This document shows, piece after piece, positions 9,141 through 17,300 of a stretch of 19,079 bases of DNA; within the stretch, counting starts at the first letter, position 1, and each line of letters opens with the position of its first letter. The stretch covers positions 1 through 19,079 of the forward strand of contig JALKBU010000980.1 in the NCBI GenBank assembly GCA_023091735.1, written 5' to 3'. The position numbers were made by a program, and so were the translations under genes. The notes below the pieces were generated by a model that was given only the letters and a program-made list of their open reading frames with translations, was not told the DNA's origin and ran no database searches. This DNA is from Trichomonas tenax (lineage: Eukaryota; Parabasalia; Trichomonadida; Trichomonadidae).

Positions 9141-9760
9141 CAACGTGTATAATAAACTTCTCAAATAGAATTTTTCTTTGATGCAATGATGATTGCTATA
9201 TCATATACTATCTATGGTATAATTTTGGTGTTTTTGATTATCATTCATCATTTATCTATTTTAAGGGCAGGGTCCAAAGTGTCAGATTTCTAGGGGGTAT
9301 AAAACGTTATCTCTAAATTGCAACAAAAACACCAGATCATTTTTGCACACACCAATGATATACAAACTCCATACCCAATAGTATTCACATATTACAATCT
9401 ATATACTTCGAAGAACAAATCAAATTGCAAACCCGGACCCCTTAATCAGTTTTGATAAAAGAATGGTGAGTAAAAATTACTGATAATTAGAGGCCATAAT
9501 TGCAATAATACACTTGGGTGAATATGCTCGATCTATTCAAGAGATATGAGTAAAATCGCTTCAACATGTCTCGAGATAGAATTGCGTAAAATTTAAAGTG
9601 AAACTTTTTAAAATTTGAATATTTTTCGTCTATTGTTTTGATTTAACAACAACCTCAAAGATGATGCGAACAAATATGGTACTTCATACTTCTTTATGCA
9701 TTGATCTATAAATACTTTTATTGTTAAGTTTCATAGATATTTACCTTGTCATTTTTTTAT
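9141..9760. other. Noncoding interval between the two repeat copies
   Basis: I see no gene. Two GC-richer patches, TAAGGGCAGGGTCC (about 9260-9273) and the minus-strand GGGGTCCGGGTTTGC (about 9429-9444), are loosely alike in inverted orientation about 170 bp apart, as in a degraded miniature transposon. The match is weak. Confidence 0.25.
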
Positions 9761-10279
9761 TCAATTCAAACAAAAATTGTGGTTAATGATTGTTCCACCC
9801 CATTCAATACCGCTGAATCCACTTAGTTTGTGCTCTGGGATAGTCTGCGGTTCAATGTTAATTGGAGAAGGAATCGGATGTGCGGTGAAGAAGACTCTGA
9901 TGACTTTGCCTGGAGTTGGAAAACTGGAACGAGATTAAAATATGTTTGTGATTAATGAGTTGAGGTCCCAATATGTAACGAAGTCGCAAATCTCTTTGCT
10001 GCTCAAATTGAACTTCGGAAGAATTTTTTCGAAGAATTCGATAATTTTATCTCCACAAACGACAAATCCTTTGCTCATGTCGAGATTCTGATAGAAATGA
10101 ATTTCCCAGAAAAGTTACTTCAATTTCTTACCTTTGTGGACGATTGTTCCATCTGGATGTGAACGGACATTCAACTCGTTCTGATTAACGAATCTTTGAT
10201 ATTGATTCCAACTTTGAAATCCATTTCGGTCTTTGGATACAAGTATATGACTGGATTAGCTCCAACAAGCCTTAGAAAA
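9761..10279 (-). pseudogene. Decayed gene of a YLYP...YLFWE...EWGG protein family
   Basis: Read on the minus strand from 10279: ANPVIYLYPKTEMDFKVGIN, then after a frame change RSHPDGTIVHKGKK, an in-frame TAA (10115-10117) where the family has a Tyr before LFWE, then LFWEIHFYQNLDMSKGFVV, IIEFFEKILPKFNLSSKEI and DFVTYW. A two-way frame excursion holds PQLINHKHILISF. The original frame then resumes with PTPGKVIRVFF and ends with GFSGIEWGGTII before TGA. From memory these motifs, in this order, mark a family of uncharacterised, mainly bacterial proteins that also occurs in trichomonads; I cannot name a function. At least three frame changes and one premature stop make it a pseudogene. Its upstream edge joins directly onto repeat copy 2, so the ancestral gene may have had a beta-helix-like N-terminal region, or the junction is a rearrangement. 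Confidence 0.5.
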
Positions 10280-10518
10280 GTCTTTTAATGACTGAAATAT
10301 AACTGTCGATACACATAACTTAGATTCGCAATCAAAATAAATGCAGCAAGCTGCAATTTCATAAAAAAAGCACAGAATGAACATAATATTTGATTTCAAC
10401 ACTGGGATCATCATTGCGAACGTCTAGTGTTGTGCTTACCGAATGCTCAACCGTATTTTGAAAGTATCTTAACCAATAAGAACTATTGATAATATTACAT
10501 TTTTATGAAATAATGTTC
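10280..10518. repeat. Direct repeat copy 2 (~239 bp), frameshifted coding relic
   Basis: This is the diverged copy of 8903-9140. On the minus strand it reads NSSYWLRYF, VRNDDPSVEIKYYVHSVLF, then an extra T in a run of seven T shifts the frame, after which YEIAACCIYFDCESKLC and VSTVIFQSLKDF are recovered. The N-terminal edge is also disrupted by small indels relative to copy 1. It continues without a gap into the YLYP-type pseudogene. Confidence 0.7.
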
Positions 10519-10868
10519 CTTTTTAAAATTGAAATTGCTTCGATCTGCCAATAATACTTATTTTACGCTGATCGAGATTATATCACATCCCCAAAAAATC
10601 TGTTCAATCATAAATAACAATTTGACTGGATAGACTTCATTCAGTAAAGTTGTTACAGCAAGTTATTGAATTTAATTACTCCACAGCGCATTACTCTTCA
10701 ATGCATCGAATAGTTGTTTAGTAAGCAAAGTTGTACAAATACTATTATAATAAAGTTTAATTTGAAATTAAAAATCGACTTCGTTTATTATCACAAAAAT
10801 TATAATGAGTATCGATAATTAATTATATCAGTGATAACAACAAATTATAATTAAGAAAATGAATCAAA
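10519..10868. other. Noncoding interval
   Basis: No gene is seen. The last ~75 bases (about 10795-10868) resemble the right half of the 109-bp tandem unit that follows (AATTATATC, a variable stretch, then ATAATTAAGAAAATGAATC), so they may be a partial extra unit. Confidence 0.35.
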
Positions 10869-11304
10869 AATATCTTCTTCAAATCAATATCCATAACTCA
10901 TGGGCATAACGCGAATGAAAAGTCAATAATATATAGTAGATAAAGGCTACAAATAGGAAATTAAATAAAATCAGAAATATATTTTGTAAACTCATCTTCA
11001 TAACGTAGCAATATGACAAGAATGAGAAGGCAATACCATTTTTAATAATGAAATATCTTAAATAAATAACAAAATAAAAACATTAAAATATGCTCAAATT
11101 TAATGTCTAGAACATAGGCATATAGCATACATAAGAATCTAATTATATCAACAATAGTTAAAACTTATAAATAATAAATCTAAAAAATAATCTAAAATAT
11201 ATTCTTTAATCCAATGTCCATAACGCAGATATATGACATACATAAGAAGCTAATTATATCTATAATAGTTAAAAGTTACAAATAAGAAATCTAATAAAAT
11301 CATA
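10869..11304. repeat. Four degenerate ~109-bp tandem repeats upstream of CCT5
   Basis: Units start at 10869, 10976, 11087 and 11196 (lengths about 107, 111, 109 and 109). Each begins AATAT followed by a T/C-rich stretch, has a CATAAC(G) or related motif about 30 bases in, then ATACATAAGAA-type sequence, an AATTATATC-type stretch in most units, and ends in A-rich ATAAAATCA-like sequence. Units 3 and 4 are the most alike. The array ends about 156 bp before the CCT epsilon ATG. It may be an upstream promoter array or a simple satellite. Confidence 0.65.
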
Positions 11305-11460
11305 CATATTTCGAAGATTTTGCCGATTTCTCACTGTGGATGGCCATATATAAGGAAAAACAGCGCAAAAACAGAGATATATCGCCGGGAGAAAGAAAAG
11401 TGATTTTATAAATAGCCAGGTAAAAAAAAAACAGATTTTTATAAAACAGTTATAAAAACA
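11305..11460 (+). promoter_or_regulatory. Presumed promoter of CCT5
   Basis: This holds CATATATAAGG (about 11345-11355), a short GC-rich ATCGCCGGGAG patch, and TTATAAAA-type boxes just before the ATG. No TCAYW initiator lies within 20 nt of the ATG, unlike STE24 and the ankyrin gene. The nearest, TCACT, overlaps the second and third codons. Confidence 0.3.
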
Positions 11461-13068
11461 ATGTCACTGGCATTCGATGAACGCGGAAATCCATTTATTG
11501 TTATTCGTGACCAGGGAACGAAGGAGAGGCTGAAAGGAATCGAGGCCCTTCGCGCTAATATCCAAGCGGCCACAGCGGTCACTTCAGTTCTGAAGACATC
11601 TCTCGGCCCACGCGGCTTAGACAAGATGATTGTCTCACCGCACGGCCAAATCAACGTCACAAACGATGGAGCTACGATTATGGACGATATGGAGGTCGAG
11701 CACCAAGTTGCTAAGCTTCTCGTCGACCTTTCCAAGTCAATGGATAATGAAATCGGTGATGGCACAACATCTGTCGTCGTTCTTACAGGCTGTTTGTTGG
11801 AATCAGCAATCAACCTCTTAGACCGCGGACTTCACCCGTTACGCATCGCAGAAGGCTTCGACAGAGCCTGCGAAGTCGCTGTTAAGCGTATCGAAGAAAT
11901 CGCAGAAACATTAGATTTCACACCAGAAAATCACCACAATCTCGACGAAGTTTGTGCAACAACACTCAACTCCAAGATTGTCAACCGCTACCGTGATGAA
12001 CTCGCTAAGATGGCCGTCGAAGCTGTTCTTCGCGTTGCTGATCTCGAGCGCAAGGATGTCAACTTAGAGCGCATCAAGACAGTTTGCAAAGTCGGTGGAC
12101 GCCTCGAAGATACACAGCTCCTCAACGGCTTAGTCATCGACAAGACATGGTCACATTCTCAGATGCCAAGGACAGTCGAGAACGCTAAAGTTGCTGTTCT
12201 CACGTGCCCATTCGAGCCACCGAAGCCAAAGACAAAGTACGGTGTCACAATCAAGTCCGCCGAGGAGTACGAAGAGCTCCACAAGGCTGAGCAGCAGTAC
12301 TTCCTTGACCAGATCGCAAAGCTCAAGGAGGCCGGCGCTGATGCAGTCATGTGCCAGTGGGGCTTCGATGATGAGGCCAACCACCTCCTCTACCAAAACA
12401 ACCTTCCAGCTGTTCGCTGGGTCCTCGGTGGCGATGTCGAGAAGCTCGCTATCACAACAGGCGCAAGAATCGTACAGAGATTCGAGGATATCACAGCTGC
12501 CAAGCTTGGTACGGCTAAGATCTGCAAGGAGCTCAACTTCGGCACATCATGCCAGCACATGCTCCTTATCGAGGGTGTCGCTGATGTTCCATGCGTCACA
12601 TTCCTCATCCGCGGTGGCAATAAGATGATGCTCGATGAAGCTGACAGATCACTTCACGATGCTCTCTGCGTTGCTCGCAACCTGATCAGAGATAACAGGA
12701 TCGTCTACGGTGGTGGCTCCAGCGAAATTGCTGCTGCTATCGCTGTCAGAAAGTCCGCTGAGACAGACAACACAATCCACCAATACGCCATGAAGGCCTT
12801 CGCTGATGCCCTCGAGGGTATCCCACAGGCTCTCGCCGGCAACTCCGGCCTCAACCCAATCGAGACAGTCGAGAATGTCAAGCACCAGCAGCTCGAGACA
12901 GGCGTTACAACACTCGGTATCGACTGCGTCTTCGCTGGCACAAACGACATGAAGAAGCAGAAGGTCGTCGAGACAATGCGTGGAAAGTGCTCTCAGTTCC
13001 GCCTCGCAACACAGATAGCGAAGATGGTTCTCAAGATAGACGATGTTATTGGCGATATTCCAATCTAA
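11461..13068 (+). CDS. CCT5: T-complex protein 1 subunit epsilon (CCT/TRiC chaperonin)
   Basis: This encodes 535 residues, the full length of CCT epsilon subunits (~540), and is intact. It is one of eight paralogous subunits of the cytosolic TRiC ring that folds actin, tubulin and other proteins with ATP. Nucleotide-site motifs are TSLGPRGLDKM (46-56), NDGATI (68-73) and GDGTT (99-103). The N-terminal LAFDERGNPFIVIRDQ, the middle CPFEPPKPKTKYG and CQWGFDDEANHLL, and the C-terminal GIDCVFAGTNDMK are epsilon-specific. RGGNKMMLDEADRSLHDALC is the conserved C-terminal equatorial region. Codons are strongly C-ending (GTC, CTC, ATC) and the gene is far richer in G+C than everything around it, as expected for high expression. 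The TAA stop is followed by A (TAAA). It is convergent with the kinase pseudogene, 322 bp away. Confidence 0.97.
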   Translation: MSLAFDERGNPFIVIRDQGTKERLKGIEALRANIQAATAVTSVLKTSLGPRGLDKMIVSPHGQINVTNDGATIMDDMEVEHQVAKLLVDLSKSMDNEIGDGTTSVVVLTGCLLESAINLLDRGLHPLRIAEGFDRACEVAVKRIEEIAETLDFTPENHHNLDEVCATTLNSKIVNRYRDELAKMAVEAVLRVADLERKDVNLERIKTVCKVGGRLEDTQLLNGLVIDKTWSHSQMPRTVENAKVAVLTCPFEPPKPKTKYGVTIKSAEEYEELHKAEQQYFLDQIAKLKEAGADAVMCQWGFDDEANHLLYQNNLPAVRWVLGGDVEKLAITTGARIVQRFEDITAAKLGTAKICKELNFGTSCQHMLLIEGVADVPCVTFLIRGGNKMMLDEADRSLHDALCVARNLIRDNRIVYGGGSSEIAAAIAVRKSAETDNTIHQYAMKAFADALEGIPQALAGNSGLNPIETVENVKHQQLETGVTTLGIDCVFAGTNDMKKQKVVETMRGKCSQFRLATQIAKMVLKIDDVIGDIPI

Positions 13069-13390
13069 AGATTTGGCAATAAAATTTTGAATATTATCTT
13101 ATATTACATATTCTACTCTTTACCTTCATTTATTCTTTTTGATTTAACAAAATAAATTGAATTTTAATTCATTTTTTATAATAAATCAAAACATTCTATA
13201 ATATGCATATTTATACATAGTCAAATATATGCTTAGACAGAAATGACAAATTATAAGAAATAATTGTTATTGAATATATATTTAATGAATTAAGTCTTTG
13301 GAATAAGAATTTGGTTATATTAAGAAGAATTAATACCTTTAAAATATATAACATAACAATTAACAGAACAAAATAAAATAATAAACAAAA
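13069..13390. other. Convergent intergenic, no gene
   Basis: AT-rich 3' flank shared by CCT5 and the minus-strand kinase relic. The stop of CCT5 overlaps TAAA and an AATAAAA follows about 12 nt later. Nothing else is seen. Confidence 0.5.
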
Positions 13391-14313
13391 TCACAACTTT
13401 GGAAAGATTAGAATAGTTGTTCTACTTATTACAGATGTGTAGCGCGACTGTGTGATCTGTTTGATCAAAGAATGTCCACGAAAGACTCTCATTGAAGATC
13501 TTTGTGTTTTGGTGGGAATTGTGCAATGAGCATGGAGATAATTGACGGTATCCGCCATACTCCACCTCTGCTCTGGATCCAAAAATGTGGAATGGCGAAT
13601 TAATTTAATTAAGAAAGGAGGAACGTAATTCAGAATATTGCAGTTTCCGTACTCTAAGAACTCGCGCCACTTTTTGTAGTACTCGGTTTCCATTGCCATG
13701 TATGCGACAAATAAACTGAAAGACTAAACGTCGGCTTTATATGGATCGTAAGGCTTCTTATGCTTGACTTTTGGGGTCGAGTATTTCATGTTTCCGCAGT
13801 ATTTTTGGGAAATTGGCTCGTGTATGCAGGCTAATCCAAAATCACAGATTTTTAGATTGTAATTAGCATCCATTAACATGTTGGCTGGCTTCAAATCTCT
13901 ATGAGCGACTTCATTAGCGTGGCAAATAGCCAAAGCATTGGCAAATTGAGATATCATTGAATATAATCTTGTTCCAGTAAGAATTCCGCTGTTATTAATG
14001 AGGTCCTCGAGAGTGTCATTGCTGCAGTATTCAACAACAACGAATAAAAATGATTCCTCATAAAAATAATTATAAATCTTGATGACATTCGGGTGGTAGA
14101 CAGAGCAGAGGCTCACTACCTCGATGTGGTACTTTGGATGACTGCTTTCAAACATTTGTCGCATTCTCGAAGACTTATCACTTTGCAGGCGAATTTATGG
14201 TTGCAGCGGCAATCTTGGACTACATAACACTGTGCGAACGCACCTGAGCCCAAAAATTCGCAGAAAATATATCCGTGCTTAATTTGAACCTCTATAAGAT
14301 ATTCAACTTCCAT
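13391..14313 (-). pseudogene. Ser/Thr protein kinase gene with one frameshift and one nonsense codon
   Basis: The full kinase fold is readable over three pieces. Piece 1 (14313-14116, ATG start) has the glycine loop GSGAFA and the VAIK-type lysine in FACKVI. A one-base frame change near 14170-14185 leads into piece 2 (to 13724), with HRDLKPANM (catalytic Asp present), CDFG (metal-binding Asp present) and a T-loop ending STPK instead of APE. A TAG at 13724-13726 falls exactly where subdomain IX of kinases has Trp (D-V/I-W-S-F/L-G), and the same frame continues SFSLFVAYMAMETEYY and the RW-containing subdomain XI (DPEQRWSM) to TGA at 13391-13393. A TGG to TAG change explains the stop. It resembles CAMK/NEK-like kinases of trichomonads. 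Catalytic residues are all conserved, so the gene died recently, or the interruptions are sequencing errors. Confidence 0.75.
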
Positions 14314-14766
14314 TTATTTTAAAAAAATGGGAAGAATAAATTTTTTCAAAATTATATTTTAAATTATCTATATCATGCATAGATCAATATTTTGAATTTT
14401 AAATTTTAAATTGAAATATTTTGTTGGAATTTTACTTAGATATTAGTGTATATTATATTCGATAGTTTTGATTTTTTAATAGAACAATATTGTTGGCCAT
14501 CTTTAGTTTACATACAATGTATATAAATTATTTTCAGTTTTCAAAAACCAAACAGATGTTTAATAAACAAATTTCATAAAATAAATTCTTTTCTCAATTT
14601 TTTTGTGAATGTTTTCAAAAAATCGAAATTTGAAAAATAAGATCATTATAATTTTAATATGCATCTATTTTAATGAATGTTTAGTGATAGATTTTTTAAA
14701 TAGAAAATATTAGTTCATTTTTATAGGATTGCGTTGAAGAACACACAGAAGATTGGCAATGATGTC
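14314..14766. other. Divergent intergenic between kinase and metacaspase
   Basis: A very AT-rich 453-bp region between two divergently read genes. TCATTTTT at about 14714-14721 (+) matches the initiator found upstream of STE24 and lies about 50 nt before the metacaspase ATG chosen here. There is no clear TCA-type box near the kinase ATG. AGAACACACAG at 14737-14747 resembles the trichomonad intron 3' motif but no 5' GTAYGT partner is present. Confidence 0.3.
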
Positions 14767-15450
14767 ATGAATGTGCCTTCTAACACTCTTCCGAACAACC
14801 TAACGAAGGTTGCGTTCATTGTAGTCAATCAATACCTTGGAACAACAATATCTTTAGGTGATGCACCATTGAATGATGAATATAACATTTCAAAAGTGTT
14901 CTGACAGTTTGAAGATAAAGTATTTTACATGATATACCCAAAGTGTGACAATTTCATTTCGAAATTTAATTATTTTCTTGAAAACACGCAGAACGAACTG
15001 ATATTCTACTATGTAGGCCATGGGGCGAATGACAGCGAGTTAAATGAAAAGGCGTTTATCTTTAAAGATAAAAATATCGATCGTTTTACACTTTCTTGTT
15101 CGCTTCATAAGGTAAAGAACAACCATCTCAAGCTGATAATGATATCAAATTGCTGCTATGCAGGCTCTATTCTTGACTTTGATCATATCTACAAAATTCC
15201 TGCGAAATTGTTGACAATTACTTCAACAAATGGTCGCCAAAAGGCTAGGCAGTTGATCCACGATAGGAAAGAACAAGCAATTTTCACGTTTTATTTTATT
15301 GAAGCTTTAATGAAAAAACTAACGCTTACAGCACAGTATTGGAAAGCAACGCTACGTCCAAAACTGAAGAACTTCTCACAGACTGTCTTTATTACTTCAT
15401 CAAATCGTGATATTCTCAAGCAAACGATATTTTCTATGAAGCAAAACTAA
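14767..15450 (+). pseudogene. Metacaspase-like cysteine peptidase (C14) with in-frame TGA
   Basis: From the ATG at 14767 the frame gives VAFIVVNQYLG and LGDAPLNDEYNISKVF, the first strand and helix of the caspase fold. It hits TGA at 14902-14904, then resumes in the same frame (FYMIYPKCDNF) to a TAA at 15448-15450. The catalytic His is in YYVGHG and the Cys in ISNCCYAGS; the residue before CC is Asn rather than the usual Asp. The total of 227 codons is a little short of the usual trichomonad metacaspases. These enzymes cleave after Arg or Lys. The region downstream of the TGA could start at the ATG at 14929, but that would remove the first core strand. Either the gene is newly broken, the TGA is read through, or it is a sequencing error. 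It is divergent from the kinase relic. Confidence 0.68.
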
Positions 15451-16117
15451 TTTTTTGTTTGTAAATAGATTACTATTGTACATGAAATAAACTCTTTGTT
15501 TGAAACTGAATAAAGTCAAGTATTAAAATGTGAGGAAGAACATTTCTTTCCTTGTTATATCAATATTGTAGTCATTTATCTTATTTCTATATATGTATTC
15601 AAGTGACGATCGACACATTGATTAGATTTAGAAATATGGGAATAATATTTAAAAAATTCCTTTTTGTTTTTGTTTGAGCGTTGTGAAATATAATTTGGTG
15701 CTAATGGTGAAATTTCTCAGTAGGTAATTTGGGAACTATTGTTGATTGAATATTTTTGAAATTCGAATTTTATGCGAAATTACTGTCCTAAAAGTAGAGC
15801 TTATATACTTTTAGTCCTGAAAAAAAATTCACACCGACTGCAGCCAATCATTGGAAATCCTGTAAAAGAAACAATATTGCATTAAAATATTTGGCAAAAA
15901 ATTAACTATAAATTGACTTTTTACATGACAATTACTTCACAAATTTTTTTTCTGACAGTTTACATAACAAATGATGGATAATATCAAAAAAAAAAAAAAA
16001 AAAAAACGAATTATTTTGAGATAAAACTTTGAATTTTAATAAAGATATATTGCAAAAAGCGAATCCATTTGGACGTAGTTTCGGAATATTCAAAAACCTT
16101 GAATAAAAAAATCATAA
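15451..16117. other. Intergenic with hairpin and poly-A tract
   Basis: No gene is seen. A hairpin with perfect 9-bp arms (CTAAAAGTA 15788-15796, TACTTTTAG 15806-15814) and a run of 19 A (15988-16006) are present. ATGATGG occurs at 15974-15980 just before the A run. There is no ATG from there until 16177, so the start of the downstream kinase-like frame is unexplained. Confidence 0.4.
15988..16006 (+). repeat. A19 homopolymer
   Basis: Nineteen A in a row directly after ATGATGGATAATATC. Such a run is prone to slippage and sequencing error. If that ATG was once the start of the kinase-like gene, length change here would disconnect it. Confidence 0.6.
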
Positions 16118-17203
16118 CACAAAATTATAGCCGAATATATTCCTCCCGGTTTTACATTTATAAAGTCCCTCCAAAATGGTTTCCTGGGTCACTCCTACCT
16201 CTTAAAGAAGGACGACAACAACCAACAGTACATTTGCAAGGCTTTCTCCAAATCTTCGATCGGAAGTGATGAAGAAGTAGAGAATTTTGTGAATATAATT
16301 AAGTTCTCCAGGGGTATTAAGGAAGCGTGCTACCTTCCTTATCACTATTATTTCGTCCAAGAAACCCATATCTATGCAATCAGACCATTTTTCGAGGGAT
16401 TAAATCTGACTTCATACATATCTAGTTGCTCTGTCGACTTAAATCTAGCTTACGCACAGTGGAAAGTTTTAGTTCGCCTTTATAGACATCTTCATAAACA
16501 CAAAATCGTTCCAAACTTCATTAAACCATCAAACATCTTCCTGGAGAATGGAAAAATTGCGTTTATTACCGATATTTACCTTCCTCCACGAAGTTTTAAT
16601 CCGACAATTCATAAATCGAATCCTTTCGATGTTGGTTTCCTATCTCCGGAATATTTGACATTTGGATGCGCACCGTCAATCAAATCTGACCTTTGGAGCC
16701 TCGGCGTGTTACTTTATTTCATGACAACTAAAAAATTGCCATGGAACGTTAACAATGTTGTGGTTATGCTCAAACAGATACAAAGAGGTGCTCCAGAGAA
16801 CTTAGAACTGTGTCCTCCCGATGTCAGAGATATTGTCGAGCAATTATTGCAATTTAATCCTGACAGTCGTCCAGACACACACCTATTGATACACAATAGG
16901 CCTGGAATTTCATTGCCAACACCAGCATCGCGCGGCACGCAGTCTTCATTGAAAACTGCTGCAGACATCGTAGTTAAACCGTTGAAGGCTTCTCCTTCGT
17001 CACCGATCACTCTGGCAACATTGCATCCTATCCGTAGAAAGGCAACTGATGATACTACAGAAGAAGACGATTCTTCACCAAACACAATGAGAGGTCAAAA
17101 TCAGATCAATATTCCTCCGAAATTCACAAGGAGACTTGGAGTAATATCGAAACAATTTCACAAAGAATCTCACATTGACATTACCAAAGAAATGAATATT
17201 TAA
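16118..17203 (+). pseudogene. Pseudokinase-like gene without a visible start codon
   Basis: The frame is open from 16118, after a TAA at 16115-16117, to TAA at 17203, but its first 57 codons contain no ATG although they are clearly kinase N-lobe: FTFIKSLQNGFLGHSYLLKK (a degenerate glycine loop) and YICKAF (the lysine strand). The catalytic loop reads VPNFIKPSNIFL where active kinases have HRD, so the catalytic Asp is gone, and DFG is replaced by DIY. LSPEYL (APE-like), SDLWSLG and the subdomain XI RPD remain. After the domain comes an S/P/T-rich tail of about 100 residues. Intact kinases of this kind would be catalytically dead scaffolds or regulators. The missing start means 5' truncation, an intron, or decay. 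The fold is certain; whether the gene is dead is not. Confidence 0.65.
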
Positions 17204-17300
17204 TTTAATATATTGTTGTTCATTATAAAAACTCGTTAATCTTGCTAGTTTTTTTCCAATCATGAATGTTTTTACGATTAAAACGCCCAAATTAAATAAA

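Noticed and set aside
9258..9450. Possible miniature inverted-repeat element between GC-richer patches
   Set aside because: The two ends match only loosely and no target-site duplication was seen.
11439..12950. Many alternative frames inside CCT5
   Set aside because: The GC-rich codon bias opens other frames; all are shadows of the chaperonin.
14737..14747. AGAACACACAG resembling the trichomonad intron 3' motif (ACTAACACACAG)
   Set aside because: No GTAYGT 5' site lies upstream and the bases also read as in-frame codons leading to the metacaspase start.
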